Positions 50,516 through 61,080 of a stretch of DNA of 64,000 nt are shown here, piece after piece. This DNA is from JBHJHP01 sp042219825. GTDB lineage: Bacteria > Bacteroidota > Bacteroidia > Bacteroidales > UBA5342. The notes beneath the pieces are model-generated. The model did not search any database and was not told the origin of the DNA. It saw only the letters and a program-made list of their open reading frames with translations. Position 1 is the stretch's first letter. Each line of letters begins with the position of its first letter. A program made the translations under genes and the position numbers. Location of the stretch: assembly GCF_042219825.1 (NCBI RefSeq), contig NZ_JBHJHQ010000005.1, forward strand, positions 124,001 to 188,000, read 5' to 3'.

Positions 50516-52570
50516 ATGATTCAGGAAGCACTCATACATCCCAAAAGTATTGCCGTAATCGGGGCATCAGAGAACCTGCAGAAACCTGGAGGAAAAATAC
50601 TTTACAATCTTAAAAATGGTAATTTTGACGGCGAACTGTATGTTGTAAACCCGTCACGGGAAAATATTTCCGGAATACCTGCACATAATTCACCGGAAGA
50701 ACTGCCACCGGTTGATATGGCTATTTTGGCTATTCCTGCCAGATTTTGTCCTCCGGTCGTTGAAACACTGCTAAAAAAAGGTACCAAAGCCTTTATCATT
50801 ATATCTGCCGGATTCAGTGAAGAGCACGAAGAAGGAAAAGCTCTGGAAAACAGAATCACAAAAATGGTGGATGAGCATAATGCTACATTAATAGGGCCTA
50901 ACTGCATTGGCGTGCTTACACCATTTCATCAAAGCATATTTACCTCTCCCATTCCCAAACTTGACCCGAAAGGCTGTGAGCTAATATCCGGTTCAGGTGC
51001 GACAGCTGTATTTATTATTGAAACCGGCATGAAAAAAGGACTGACTTTTTCGAGTGCCTTTTCGGTTGGCAACAGCTCACAGACAGGTGTGGAGGATATT
51101 CTTGAGTATCTGGACCACTCCTTTGATATTAAAACCAGCTCACCCATAAAACTGCTTTATATTGAAAGTATCCAAAATCCTGATAAACTTTTAAAACATG
51201 CCTCATCCCTGATCCGGAAAGGATGCAGAATTGCGGCTATCAAAGCCGGTGGCTCAGAAGCGGGAAGCAGAGCTGCAACTTCGCATACGGGAGCACTTGC
51301 CAGCAGCGATCTTGCAGTGGATGCATTATTTAAAAAAGCCGGCATAGTACGCTGCTATGGCCGTGATGAACTGACAACTGTTGCCGGTGTATTCATGTGC
51401 AAAGAGCTGAAAGGGAAAAACATGGCTATTATAACTCATGCCGGTGGCCCGGCAGTCATGCTTACCGATGCTCTGTCAAATGGAGGGATAAATATTCCAG
51501 CCATTTCAGGAGAAAAAGCTGATGCCCTTAAAGCAAAATTATTTCCAGGATCATCGGTATCAAATCCGGTTGATTTTCTTGCAACAGGCACAGCAGAACA
51601 ACTGGGTGTAATTATAGATGCGTGCGAACGCGATTTTGATCAGGTCGATGCCATGGCTGTTATTTTTGGCAGCCCAGGTTTGTTTCCTGTAAGAGATGTA
51701 TATAAGGTTCTGGATGAGAAAATCAGATCATGCAAAAAACCAATTTATCCTATACTGCCATCGGTGGTGAATGTTGCTGACGATATTACATATTTTACAT
51801 CTTTAGGACATGTGAATTTTCCGGATGAAGTAGAACTGGGAAATGCATTGGTCAAGATCTTCAACACACATTATCCTGCAGAAGAAAAAATAGATTTGGA
51901 TCTGGTTGATATTCCTGCTGCCAGAAAAATTATTGATGATGCAAAAAACGGCTATTTATCTCCGGATCAGGTTGAAAAACTTTTGGATTGTGCTTCTATT
52001 CCAAGAGTGAAGGAGATTACAGGAAAAACAGAAACAGAGATATTAAATGCCGCTAAAACAATTGGTTTTCCCTGCGTTATAAAGGTCGTAGGACCTGTCC
52101 ACAAAACAGATGTCAGAGGTGTTGTACTGGATATTCACTCTGAGGATCATCTATTGGCAGAGTTCAGACGAATGATGAAAATTAAGGACGTAACAGGCGT
52201 TTTGGTTCAACCCATGATTACCGGGCACGAACTGTTTATTGGAGCTAAGTACGAACCTACATTTGGACATGTTATTTTATGCGGACTCGGGGGCATATTT
52301 ATTGAGGTCCTGAAGGATGTTAGTTCAGGGCTTGCGCCGTTAACCCTGAAAGAGGCCGTGTCGATGATCCGGTCCTTAAAAAGTTATGCATTAATTAAAG
52401 GCACAAGAGGACATGAAGGCGTAGATGAAATGTTGTTTGCACAGATTATTGTTAGGTTGTCTTCCCTGTTGAGATTTGCCACTGAAATTGTAGAACTTGA
52501 CATTAATCCACTTATCGGTCTGGGAAACAGAATTTTTGCTGTGGATGCGAGAATAAGAATTAATCGTTAG
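50516..52570 (+). CDS. acyl-CoA synthetase, NDP-forming (acetate-CoA ligase type, alpha-beta fusion)
   Basis: A 684-residue fused enzyme. The N-terminal CoA-binding domain (PKSIAVIGASENLQKPGGKI) and the succinyl-CoA ligase-like domains with the conserved histidine region TSHTGALASSD form the alpha part. The C-terminal ATP-grasp domain (about residues 460-684, GFPCVIKVVGPVHKTDVRGV) is the beta part. It interconverts acyl-CoA and acid with ATP formation, so it is likely used to make ATP from acetyl-CoA or branched acyl-CoA during peptide fermentation. Substrate preference is not readable. Confidence 0.92.
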   Translation: MIQEALIHPKSIAVIGASENLQKPGGKILYNLKNGNFDGELYVVNPSRENISGIPAHNSPEELPPVDMAILAIPARFCPPVVETLLKKGTKAFIIISAGFSEEHEEGKALENRITKMVDEHNATLIGPNCIGVLTPFHQSIFTSPIPKLDPKGCELISGSGATAVFIIETGMKKGLTFSSAFSVGNSSQTGVEDILEYLDHSFDIKTSSPIKLLYIESIQNPDKLLKHASSLIRKGCRIAAIKAGGSEAGSRAATSHTGALASSDLAVDALFKKAGIVRCYGRDELTTVAGVFMCKELKGKNMAIITHAGGPAVMLTDALSNGGINIPAISGEKADALKAKLFPGSSVSNPVDFLATGTAEQLGVIIDACERDFDQVDAMAVIFGSPGLFPVRDVYKVLDEKIRSCKKPIYPILPSVVNVADDITYFTSLGHVNFPDEVELGNALVKIFNTHYPAEEKIDLDLVDIPAARKIIDDAKNGYLSPDQVEKLLDCASIPRVKEITGKTETEILNAAKTIGFPCVIKVVGPVHKTDVRGVVLDIHSEDHLLAEFRRMMKIKDVTGVLVQPMITGHELFIGAKYEPTFGHVILCGLGGIFIEVLKDVSSGLAPLTLKEAVSMIRSLKSYALIKGTRGHEGVDEMLFAQIIVRLSSLLRFATEIVELDINPLIGLGNRIFAVDARIRINR

Positions 52571-53245
52571 TTGTAAAGATTTGGCTTGTTTTAATCATTA
52601 TTTGCTCTACACATTCAGCCCTATACTTCTATTTCCATACCCGATCTTCAGTAAATTGTTCTGATTTAGGATCAGACTGAATATTATTGTTCAATATGTG
52701 GGATTTAACACCCTCTTTCTTCGACAAGCTCAGGATTCACCCAGTTGTTTCTTTTGAAGCATCAAAAGAAACCAAAAATGCTTGCTGTAAAGAACCGCAA
52801 TAACTTGCCCTAAAGTATTAACCTAAAGGTTTTCCAACACACAAATCCACACCCTTTACAGCGGCCAGCGCACGATTTAAATAAGCAGTAGCTTTTTCTA
52901 TTATAACAATTGACCCTGTTAAGGGTAAAATGTTGGTAGCCCCAGGTCAATGAGCTTAGAAAATGTATGGGGATAAGAATATCATGTAAATCAAGGCCGG
53001 AGTTTATATCTTCTGATAAAGTCACAACAAATCAAGGCCTCATGTTTTAACAAATTTATAAAATACTATTTTATTTACCAGCCAAAGAACAATTTTACAT
53101 ATTGTCACAGTATAATGGGGAAATACTCTAAAACGCTATTCTCTTGATTGCGCAGATCATCCGTGGCAGGTGAGGCAGAATAAAATCATATAAACATCAA
53201 GCGTGGATAATTATTAATTGTTGATTATTCACTTTTCATTTAAAA
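52571..53245. other. 675-base intergenic region without gene
   Basis: I see no credible gene. A perfect hairpin lies at 52747-52772 (GTTTCTTTTGA and TCAAAAGAAAC around AGCA). It contains no long T tract, and similar palindromic patches are known as dispersed repeats in Bacteroidota genomes. An open frame at 52810-53025 on the minus strand lacks a start context and resembles nothing. The end of the GIN-domain gene enters the region at 53246. Confidence 0.55.
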
Positions 53246-54016
53246 TCAGTCTCCTACTTTTTGAACAGTACCGGTACCATCTATCCTTATATCAGTTTCA
53301 GGATTTCCTTTATAATAAACAGATCCTGATCCGCCAATTTCTACATCCAAAGAATCCACTACGCTCAACTGACAATCTCCGTTACCATCAATTTGTACAG
53401 CGGCATTTTTTGATGCCATATCAAAACCAAGCAGGCTTCCGGTACCATCAATATATACAGATATATCCCTTGTTGATCCTGTCAGGCGAATATCCCCAGA
53501 GCCATCAATGCTTGCATTTACAGCAATTGTATTGGCTTCGTCACAACGAATATTTCCCGAACCATCAATCTGCAATTCCATCAAAGCTGCATAAAGTTTT
53601 TTAGCGACAACATCCCCGGAACCATTAATGCAAATTTTTAAATCACCGCCTGCACTCACTTCTTCGGGGATTTCAATATCACCAGAACCATTCAGTCCAA
53701 TAAAATTCAAATCAGGTAATGTCACCTTAAAGTCCAGCTCATCAAACCGCCACACATTAATTTTGTCCTGTAAATAAATATGTAAAATGCTGTCTGTCAC
53801 GTACAGATTAAGCCACTCAAACAGGTTTTTATTTGTCGTGACCTTTATACTTTTCTCTCCTTGTGCTACAGAGAGTTTACCTGGCACATCCAGAATTACA
53901 CCTTTAAAATCCTTGAGGTTATACTCACGTGAAATCACATCTCCCTCACCTTCCACCATCTCCACGCACGATGTAAATGCAATAACTGATAATAATAGCA
54001 AGAGAATCCTTTTCAT
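53246..54016 (-). CDS. GIN-domain (DUF2807) lipoprotein
   Basis: A 256-residue lipoprotein. The signal and lipobox are MKRILLLLLSVIAFTSC. The mature part is a right-handed beta-helix of repeated INGSGDV, IDGSGNI, IDGSGDI, IDGTGSL and IDGNGD units, the hallmark of the head GIN domain. Likely anchored at the outer membrane or surface. The biological role of these proteins is not established. Confidence 0.89.
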   Translation of the reverse strand: MKRILLLLLSVIAFTSCVEMVEGEGDVISREYNLKDFKGVILDVPGKLSVAQGEKSIKVTTNKNLFEWLNLYVTDSILHIYLQDKINVWRFDELDFKVTLPDLNFIGLNGSGDIEIPEEVSAGGDLKICINGSGDVVAKKLYAALMELQIDGSGNIRCDEANTIAVNASIDGSGDIRLTGSTRDISVYIDGTGSLLGFDMASKNAAVQIDGNGDCQLSVVDSLDVEIGGSGSVYYKGNPETDIRIDGTGTVQKVGD

Positions 54017-54102
54017 TCAGAAATATTTAACCCAATGATAATCAGCACTAAAAGTAATACATATTATCGAAATCCACAAAACCTTTGTTGTATCTCATTC
54101 CC

Positions 54103-56949
54103 TTAAACTTCGCCACATGTACAAAACAGGTTTCGGTCACCATAGGCATCGTCCACTCTGGCAACCGGCGGCCAGTATTTATTCAGTCTGAGCCAATCCA
54201 CAGGATAAGCCGCAGCTTCACGATTATACGCATGCCCCCAGTTATCCGACACTAATTCCTGTGCGGTATGTGGTGCATTTTTCAAAACATTATCCGAATT
54301 ATCTGCTTCACCTTTTTCAACCGACTGAATCTCATTGTAAATACTCTTCAGTGCATCCACAAAGCGGTCCAGTTCTTCCAGACTTTCACTTTCGGTAGGT
54401 TCAGCCATTAATGTACCATGAACAGGGAATGAAAGTGTTGGCGCATGAAATCCGTAGTCCATCAAGCGTTTGGCAATGTCCACTTCATTAATTCCTGATG
54501 CTTTAAAATGTCTGCATTCCAGAATCATTTCATGCGCCACCCGGCCTTTTTCTCCCACATACAAAACACCAAATGTATCCTTGAGTTTGTGAGCAACATA
54601 GTTTGCGTTCAAAATGGCAATTTCCGATGCCTGTTTTAATCCATCTGCACCTAGCATTTTTATGTATCCGTAAGTTATCGGCAACACACTAGCACTCCCA
54701 TAAGGCGCTGCAGCAACAGGTTTCCCTTTGCGGTCATTATTTAATACAGTATGACCCGGAAGAAAATCAACAAGATGTTCAGCCACTGCAATAGGACCAA
54801 CACCCGGCCCACCTCCACCGTGAGGAATAGCAAACGTTTTATGCAGGTTCAAATGGCAAACATCGGCTCCGATCATGGCCGGATTCGTCAACCCAACCTG
54901 TGCATTCATATTGGCCCCATCCATGTAGACCTGCCCCCCGGCAGAATGAATAATGTTACACATCTCGCGAACGCTGGCCTCATAAACACCATGTGTAGAA
55001 GGATAGGTAATCATAAATGCCGCCAGTTTTTCACCGGTTTCCACTACCTTTTGTTTGAGGTCATCCAGACTAATATTTCCTTTCTCGTCGCATTTTACAA
55101 CTACCACCTGCATTCCTGCAGCAACAGCACTTGCAGGATTAGTCCCATGGGCCGATGAAGGTATAAGCACCACATCCCGCTGATCATCACCACGACTAAG
55201 ATGATATTCCCGAATTACCATTAACCCGGCAAGTTCACCGGCAGCACCGGAGTTTGGCTGCAGACTCACATCTGCAAAGCCCGTTATTACGGCTAAATCA
55301 TGGCGTAACTCCTTAAACATCTCATGGTACCCTGCAGCCTGGTCAACCGGAACAAAGGGATGGATTCCGTTAAATTCTATCCAGCTTAGTGGTAACATTT
55401 CGGTTGCCGCATTCAACTTCATGGTACACGAACCCAGCGAAATCATTGAATGTGTCAGTGAAATATCCTTGTGTTCCAGCATTTTAATGTAACGCACCAT
55501 TTCGGTCTCGGATCTGTACTTCGCAAATACCTCATGTGTAAGGTAATCACTGGTTCTAACAAATTTATTTCCCAGCGTAATATTTTCAGGGACATCCTCA
55601 ATGTATGGAACCGCTTTATTATTGGCTTTGGCAAACACCTCAAGTATCCAGTTCACATCGTCCATATTCGTGGTTTCATCAATGCTGATCCCAACTTCTC
55701 CTGAATTAAAATACCTGAAGTTCATTTCCAGTTCTGTGGAATACCGGATAATATCTGATAACCGAACCTGCGAAGGAATCCTGATCTTGAGTGTATCGAA
55801 ATAATTATCGTTCAACTGTTTGTATCCTAACTTTTCTACCTCCTCGGAGATAAACGAGGCTATGCTGTGAATTCGTTTTGCAATGCGTTCAATCCCTTCC
55901 CTGCCATGGTATACAGCATAAAATCCAGCCATATTAGCCAAAAGTGCCTGTGCGGTGCAAATATTCGACGTTGCTTTCTCACGCTTTATATGCTGCTCGC
56001 GGGTTTGAAGGGCCATTCGAAGGGCACGGTTTCCAAACCTGTCGCGCGTGACCCCAATTATCCTGCCCGGCATATTCCGTTTAAATTCATTACGTGTAGC
56101 AAAAAAAGCAGCTGCAGGCCCACCATATCCCATCGGCACACCAAAGCGTTGTGATGTTCCAAACACCACATCAGCTCCCCATTCTCCCGGAGGAACCAAT
56201 AACGCAAGACTCAGCAGATCTGTTGCAACTGCAACTTTTTTATCCCCGGCATGAAACCTATCGGTAAAATTTTTATAATCCAGTATACGACCATCAGAAT
56301 TCGGATATTGCACAATAGCTCCAAACATGTTTTCAGTGCATTCACAGGTTCTGAAATCGCCCACATGAATTGCAATTCCTAGCGGTTTGCTTCTTGTTTT
56401 TAATACTGCCAGCGTTTGCGGCCAGATATTTTCATCCACAAAAAGCATATTGACATTTTCCTTAACCTGCATACGTGAACGACAGTTATACATCATTATC
56501 ATAGCTTCAGCAGCCGCTGTTGCTTCATCCAGTAAACTTGCATTTGCCAGTTCCATTCCGGACATATCACAAACCACTGTCTGATAATTCAACAAGGCTT
56601 CAAGTCTTCCTTGCGAAATTTCTGCCTGATAAGGTGTATAAGATGTATACCAAACAGGATTTTCAAGCACATTGCGTAGAATAACAGAAGGTGTTATGGT
56701 ATCGTAATACCCCATCCCAATGTAGGTATTAAACACCTTGTTTTTGGAAGCCAGACCAAGAATTTTCCGGTAATACTGCCGTTCGGTCAACCCTGGGGCC
56801 AAATCAAGCGGCTTATCCAGTAATATATCTGATGGAACAGTTTGCTCTATAAGTTCCTGAATGCTATGCACACCAAGTTCCTTTAGCATATACTCTACTT
56901 CATGAGGACGCGGACCAATATGACGGGAAACAAAACGATCAGTATTCAT
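54103..56949 (-). CDS. gcvP: glycine dehydrogenase (decarboxylating), P protein
   Basis: A 948-residue homodimer-type P protein of the glycine cleavage system. It decarboxylates glycine and passes the aminomethyl group to the lipoylated H protein. The N-terminal half begins FVSRHIGPRPHEVEYMLKELG. The PLP lysine is Lys704 in HLNLHKTFAIPHGGGGPGVG. The C-terminal part has HAPTLSFPVHGTLMAEPTESE. Length is normal, and gcvT and gcvH are not in the window. Confidence 0.97.
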   Translation of the reverse strand: MNTDRFVSRHIGPRPHEVEYMLKELGVHSIQELIEQTVPSDILLDKPLDLAPGLTERQYYRKILGLASKNKVFNTYIGMGYYDTITPSVILRNVLENPVWYTSYTPYQAEISQGRLEALLNYQTVVCDMSGMELANASLLDEATAAAEAMIMMYNCRSRMQVKENVNMLFVDENIWPQTLAVLKTRSKPLGIAIHVGDFRTCECTENMFGAIVQYPNSDGRILDYKNFTDRFHAGDKKVAVATDLLSLALLVPPGEWGADVVFGTSQRFGVPMGYGGPAAAFFATRNEFKRNMPGRIIGVTRDRFGNRALRMALQTREQHIKREKATSNICTAQALLANMAGFYAVYHGREGIERIAKRIHSIASFISEEVEKLGYKQLNDNYFDTLKIRIPSQVRLSDIIRYSTELEMNFRYFNSGEVGISIDETTNMDDVNWILEVFAKANNKAVPYIEDVPENITLGNKFVRTSDYLTHEVFAKYRSETEMVRYIKMLEHKDISLTHSMISLGSCTMKLNAATEMLPLSWIEFNGIHPFVPVDQAAGYHEMFKELRHDLAVITGFADVSLQPNSGAAGELAGLMVIREYHLSRGDDQRDVVLIPSSAHGTNPASAVAAGMQVVVVKCDEKGNISLDDLKQKVVETGEKLAAFMITYPSTHGVYEASVREMCNIIHSAGGQVYMDGANMNAQVGLTNPAMIGADVCHLNLHKTFAIPHGGGGPGVGPIAVAEHLVDFLPGHTVLNNDRKGKPVAAAPYGSASVLPITYGYIKMLGADGLKQASEIAILNANYVAHKLKDTFGVLYVGEKGRVAHEMILECRHFKASGINEVDIAKRLMDYGFHAPTLSFPVHGTLMAEPTESESLEELDRFVDALKSIYNEIQSVEKGEADNSDNVLKNAPHTAQELVSDNWGHAYNREAAAYPVDWLRLNKYWPPVARVDDAYGDRNLFCTCGEV

Positions 56950-57096
56950 CTGTTAATTATCTTAATATCAATATTTTATTATTTACTTTTTAAGGTTAAC
57001 AAGATAATCATTTTTATTATATTCATGGATATGATTATTGTCATTGAACCGGAAACATAATAACCTTTTATCAACCGATTTATATGGATATACCAA

Positions 57097-57124
57097 TAAA
57101 AAACCCGGAAAGATTATTCCGGGT
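57097..57124 (-). terminator. terminator of the DUF5362-like gene
   Basis: ACCCGGAA (57103-57110) pairs with TTCCGGGT (57117-57124). The A run at 57098-57103 gives a U tract on the minus strand, 25 bases past the stop at 57149. Confidence 0.9.
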
Positions 57125-57148
57125 CAGACTATATAATTCGGAATAATA

Positions 57149-57640
57149 CTACCGTGCAAATAGTGCAGCACCAAATCCTGCCAGCATCATTACTATAAAC
57201 GTAATGAAATAAAGACCGATCATGACAATCGTCAGAATACCAAGAATCTGTAAGAAGCTATTCATATTCTTAAAACTCAGTTCAAGTATTTCATCATCGT
57301 TGGTTTTAAGCGCCACAATTGCTTTATCAGCAAAACGATAAAGTTTAAGTGCAATTATAATATTTACCACTGCCATTACCAGATAAAGAATACCAATGAG
57401 TACAAATACCGATGTGGACAGATATGCCATTGGGCCTGCTGCAGGTCCTCCCATTGTTGCACTTTGACCCATTGCGGGAAAAACCGATCCCATACCGACT
57501 AAGGCAATGGTTCCCAGTATCATTAGTCCGGCCGATATAAACCCAAGAATGGCAAAAAATTTAGACCACTGTGCACTCTTGTACAAATAATGTGCAGCAT
57601 TTTCATTTACATTCAACACATAAGATCTTTCAACTTCCAT
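57149..57640 (-). CDS. small membrane protein, DUF5362-like
   Basis: A 163-residue protein with three membrane segments (about 27-52, 76-103 and 132-158) and a conserved N-terminal cytosolic stretch (ENAAHYLYKSAQWSKFFAILGF). This layout matches DUF5362, a Bacteroidota family without known function. It lies downstream of the DUF4412-like gene on the same strand. Confidence 0.7.
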   Translation of the reverse strand: MEVERSYVLNVNENAAHYLYKSAQWSKFFAILGFISAGLMILGTIALVGMGSVFPAMGQSATMGGPAAGPMAYLSTSVFVLIGILYLVMAVVNIIIALKLYRFADKAIVALKTNDDEILELSFKNMNSFLQILGILTIVMIGLYFITFIVMMLAGFGAALFAR

Positions 57641-57676
57641 AGTTAATATAGTTTTCTGGTTAGATAAAAGTATAAA

Positions 57677-58654
57677 TCACATTGATATTCCGGTGAGGGT
57701 ATATCCCTTAGTTGATATAGAATGTACAGAATTAAAGTCAATGTCCTGTACCGTCATAACCGTATGCTCTTTATTAATTTTGGATTTTCGGTCATACTGA
57801 ATGACAACTCCGTCAGTTTTACCTGCAAGCCACAAATTACCCGCAAACAACTGATTATTATATACCCTCGAATTAATTTTATGATTAAGATCTTTGGTCA
57901 CCCAAAGTGTGACCAAAGATTCGTCATCTTCGGAGATGTATTCATCACACTGGTAACCATTAATTACTTTACTTTTTCCTGTCTTCCTGAGGTTATAATT
58001 CTCCGGCATTTGATTTTCCTCCACCTGATCCTGTGCCTCATCCTTCACATCCGACATTTGTTCCGGACTGATTTTAGTAGCAATTCCGGTTAAGTTATCT
58101 CCATCTTTCATTAAAATAAGCGTACAATTATTCTCGGTATCGTAAACAAACGAAGTAAATGCGCCTTCTTCATTAGTAAACTCGATTCCGTAATCAGATT
58201 TACCTTCAGAAAAATAGGTATTGTAATACATCGGATCTTCTATTTTACCATTCGCATCGGACTGCTCAACAAGCATTTTCATCCGCGATCCAAAATTGTA
58301 TGCATCTTTATGAGGTACATCCACACCTACTCCCATAGACTTCATATAATTTCCCATGGCAGCATCAAATCGTTTTTCCGATTCACGTTTTCCCTCGCCT
58401 GCGGGTTCCGCATCTGCTCCTTTAGTATTATTAATACTGTCTGTGGCTTCCTCCAATTTACCTGAAGCTGAATCAAGAATTTTATCGGCAGCTTTATTTA
58501 CCGCCTTATCAACGGCTTTATCAACTTCTTTGTCTGCTCTTTTCTTTACAGACTTTTCCACCTTTTTCTTTAAATAATTCGGGAGCGTCTGAGCCTCTGT
58601 AACCATTGAAAACAATGTAAAAGAAGCTATCAATGTAATTAAGATCTTTTTCAT
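57677..58654 (-). CDS. exported DUF4412-like protein
   Basis: A 325-residue protein. The ATG at 58654 (MKKILITLIASFTLFSMVTEA) begins the signal peptide; an upstream TTG adds three residues only. A segment of lysine/aspartate repeats (KRADKEVDKAVDKAVNKAADK) follows, then a beta-rich domain with the segment GYQCDEYISEDDE and TLWVTKDLNHKI that resembles DUF4412. It is probably periplasmic and of unknown function, and it is transcribed with the DUF5362-like gene. Confidence 0.75.
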   Translation of the reverse strand: MKKILITLIASFTLFSMVTEAQTLPNYLKKKVEKSVKKRADKEVDKAVDKAVNKAADKILDSASGKLEEATDSINNTKGADAEPAGEGKRESEKRFDAAMGNYMKSMGVGVDVPHKDAYNFGSRMKMLVEQSDANGKIEDPMYYNTYFSEGKSDYGIEFTNEEGAFTSFVYDTENNCTLILMKDGDNLTGIATKISPEQMSDVKDEAQDQVEENQMPENYNLRKTGKSKVINGYQCDEYISEDDESLVTLWVTKDLNHKINSRVYNNQLFAGNLWLAGKTDGVVIQYDRKSKINKEHTVMTVQDIDFNSVHSISTKGYTLTGISM

Positions 58655-58816
58655 GGTCAACAATTTAAATAACTATCAAAATTAATAAATAATTCCACCA
58701 AAGTATATTACGGGAATATGATATTTTGGGTCAACACAAATTGTTATTGTTTATTCTTTGAATTCAAATGTATAAAAATTCAAAAATAAACATATACAAA
58801 AATGTAATATCTAGAC

Positions 58817-58846
58817 ACAAAAAAACCATGAACTGGTTCACGGTTT
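58817..58846 (-). terminator. terminator of the parA-parB-DUF5683-mltD transcript
   Basis: AAACCATGAAC (58823-58833) and GTTCACGGTTT (58836-58846) form the stem. The A's at 58818-58825 make the U tract on the minus strand, just after the mltD stop. Confidence 0.88.
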
Positions 58847-58862
58847 AATATACCTTACTAAT

Positions 58863-60422
58863 CTAACCTTTGGGTTTAATCTTAAGCAACTGCCCGGGAG
58901 AAATAGAATTTGACGTGAGATTATTCAACCGTTTAATATCGTCACTTGAAATTCCGGGAAATTTTCTGGCAATCAGCCATAAATTATCGCCTGATCTCAC
59001 CTTATAGTAAATATAATCCGGATCATGTCCTGCAGTGGTTTGCACAGGTGCTGTTGATGCAGTATAACTTGCAGTGCCCTGTTTTTGAGCAAAGGACATC
59101 TGGTTGATGTTTATGTATTTATTCTTTTGAGATGTGGGAACAAATACGACAAGACGCTGTCCTACGCGAATAAGATTTCTGTAAATATTGTTCCAGTAAC
59201 GCAGATCGGAAATCCTTACATCATACCAATCCGCAATATACCCCAGATTATCTCCGGATTTTACAGTGTAATAAAGTTTTGTTTTTCCTGCAATTGAAGA
59301 AGGAACATATCCGGAACTGGCTGTTGGATCTACTGTTTCACGCTTTTCACTGAAATAAATGTCATCCTTATAGTTAAAGATACTATCCTGGAGCTCTACA
59401 AACTGCCCGGTTACACTTACCGGAACAGTCAAAGTGTAAGACTTTGAACCTCCCGGAATAATATCCCTTCTGTATTGTGGATTTAATTCTTTTAAAACTT
59501 CTTCAGGAACATTTAATACAGCAGAGACCTGATCAAAGTGCAACGGCTCCTGAATAATTAACGTGTCTGTATGCATTGGGATATTTGCCTTAACCGGAAT
59601 AATATGATGCTCTTTGTAATAATTCAGCGCGTACATTGCTCCAATAAAAGCAGGTACATATCCCCTGGTTTCCCTTGGAAGCCGGTAGTATATTTCCCAG
59701 TAATCCCTTTTACCTCCACTTCTTCGGATAGCCTTGTTTACATTACCCGGACCACAGTTATATGCTGCAATAACGAGATACCAGTCCTGATATATGTCAT
59801 ATAAATCACTTAAATACTTTATGGCAGCCTGAGTTGATTTTCTTGGATCACGACGTTCATCCACATATGAATTTACCTCAAGGTGATATTGTTTACCCGT
59901 ATAATACACAAATTGCCATAAACCGGAAGCGCCTGCCCGTGAAAATGCTCTGGGTTTCAAAGCAGATTCGATTACGGGCATATATTTTAATTCGATAGGC
60001 AATCCTGCTTTATCAAGTTCTTCTTCAAAAATCGGAAAATAATAATCTGTCAAACCCAGAATCTCTGAAGTTACCGCCCTCTTCTTGTCGGTATAAACAG
60101 CAATATGTGCTTTCACCCTTTCATTGAAAGGAAGCTCAATAACTGTTTCTTCTGATAGTTTTTTCAGGCGTTGAATGAAAACAGAGTCCGGTACATTTGC
60201 TATGGATGTTGAATCATTGAATGCAGTATCAATATAAGAAAATGCTCTGTCAGAATACCAACCTGAAACCTTATCATCCAGTCGGTTCATAAACTGTTCT
60301 GCCTCCGCTAATGCATCTTTATAACTTACTTCTGTAACTGTAGTATCGTTACTTTCCCCTTCTCCAACAGCCCAACTATTTGAAATAATTACCAGACAAG
60401 CAGCTAATACTATCCCCCTCAT
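58863..60422 (-). CDS. mltD: membrane-bound lytic murein transglycosylase with LysM domains
   Basis: A 519-residue exported enzyme that cleaves peptidoglycan with 1,6-anhydro product formation. After the signal peptide, an SLT domain (about residues 140-290) shows the catalytic Glu in MPVIESALKPRAFS, then GASGLWQFVYYTGK, AAYNCGPGNV and GYVPAFIGAMYALN. Two LysM repeats at the C-terminus (YTVKSGDNLGYIADWY and YKVRSGDNLWLIARKF) bind peptidoglycan. It follows the DUF5683 gene by one base. Confidence 0.92.
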   Translation of the reverse strand: MRGIVLAACLVIISNSWAVGEGESNDTTVTEVSYKDALAEAEQFMNRLDDKVSGWYSDRAFSYIDTAFNDSTSIANVPDSVFIQRLKKLSEETVIELPFNERVKAHIAVYTDKKRAVTSEILGLTDYYFPIFEEELDKAGLPIELKYMPVIESALKPRAFSRAGASGLWQFVYYTGKQYHLEVNSYVDERRDPRKSTQAAIKYLSDLYDIYQDWYLVIAAYNCGPGNVNKAIRRSGGKRDYWEIYYRLPRETRGYVPAFIGAMYALNYYKEHHIIPVKANIPMHTDTLIIQEPLHFDQVSAVLNVPEEVLKELNPQYRRDIIPGGSKSYTLTVPVSVTGQFVELQDSIFNYKDDIYFSEKRETVDPTASSGYVPSSIAGKTKLYYTVKSGDNLGYIADWYDVRISDLRYWNNIYRNLIRVGQRLVVFVPTSQKNKYININQMSFAQKQGTASYTASTAPVQTTAGHDPDYIYYKVRSGDNLWLIARKFPGISSDDIKRLNNLTSNSISPGQLLKIKPKG

Positions 60423-60423
60423 A

Positions 60424-61071
60424 CTAAAAGTTTAATGTTAATGACAATCCCAGTGTTGATTTCCCTGACCCTGAAAGGTCTCCTAACACTACCGGACTGA
60501 AATTCATTGATAAATCATTACTCACGTCAAAATCTGCCAAATGTGCATCCACATTAGCATCAATAATGTTTATTATATATACACCCACAGTAACTATGAT
60601 CATTAGATCCCGATCTCTTCTAAAGCTTTCTCTCCGGCTTTTAAACACACCCTCATAATAAGATTTACTTGATAATATATAAGCCTCTCTTTCTTCCCTC
60701 GGCAGTGGCAAAGGTGCATCAATATAACTTCTTGACGAAGGATCGCTGTCAACCAGATCTATATAAGCGTAACGATATAAGTTATAGCGTTCATTGTTAT
60801 AGTTTATTCCATAAGCGCAGGCAGCAAAACCGGCATACAATATTGGAACCTTCCACCATTTATGGTTATAAATCTGTCCCAACCCCGGAAATGCAGCAGA
60901 AAACATAGCAGCTTTCTTGGGAATATATACTTTATCGAGCTTGTGTTGCTTTTTAATTTTCTGTCCACCTGATATATCAGGTAACGAATCTGCGCGCATT
61001 TTATTTTCCTGCGCCACCATACTCGCACTGATCCAGAATAAAACAAACAAGAAAAGAATATACTGTTTCAA
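60424..61071 (-). CDS. DUF5683 family protein
   Basis: A 215-residue exported membrane protein. The frame opens with TTG at 61071, nine bases after the parB stop; the next Met would remove the signal peptide (QYILFLFVLFWISASMVA), so the TTG start is preferred. The YIPKKAAMFSAAFPGLGQIYNHKWWKVPILYAGF segment with its membrane helix and the VYIINIIDANVDAHLADFDV motif are DUF5683 hallmarks. The family is often encoded between parB and a lytic transglycosylase in Bacteroidota. Function unknown. Confidence 0.85.
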   Translation of the reverse strand: MKQYILFLFVLFWISASMVAQENKMRADSLPDISGGQKIKKQHKLDKVYIPKKAAMFSAAFPGLGQIYNHKWWKVPILYAGFAACAYGINYNNERYNLYRYAYIDLVDSDPSSRSYIDAPLPLPREEREAYILSSKSYYEGVFKSRRESFRRDRDLMIIVTVGVYIINIIDANVDAHLADFDVSNDLSMNFSPVVLGDLSGSGKSTLGLSLTLNF

Positions 61072-61080
61072 AATGTTTAG

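Noticed and set aside
52810..53025. 71-codon minus-strand frame between the acyl-CoA synthetase and the GIN-domain gene
   Set aside because: No ribosome site or recognisable protein features.
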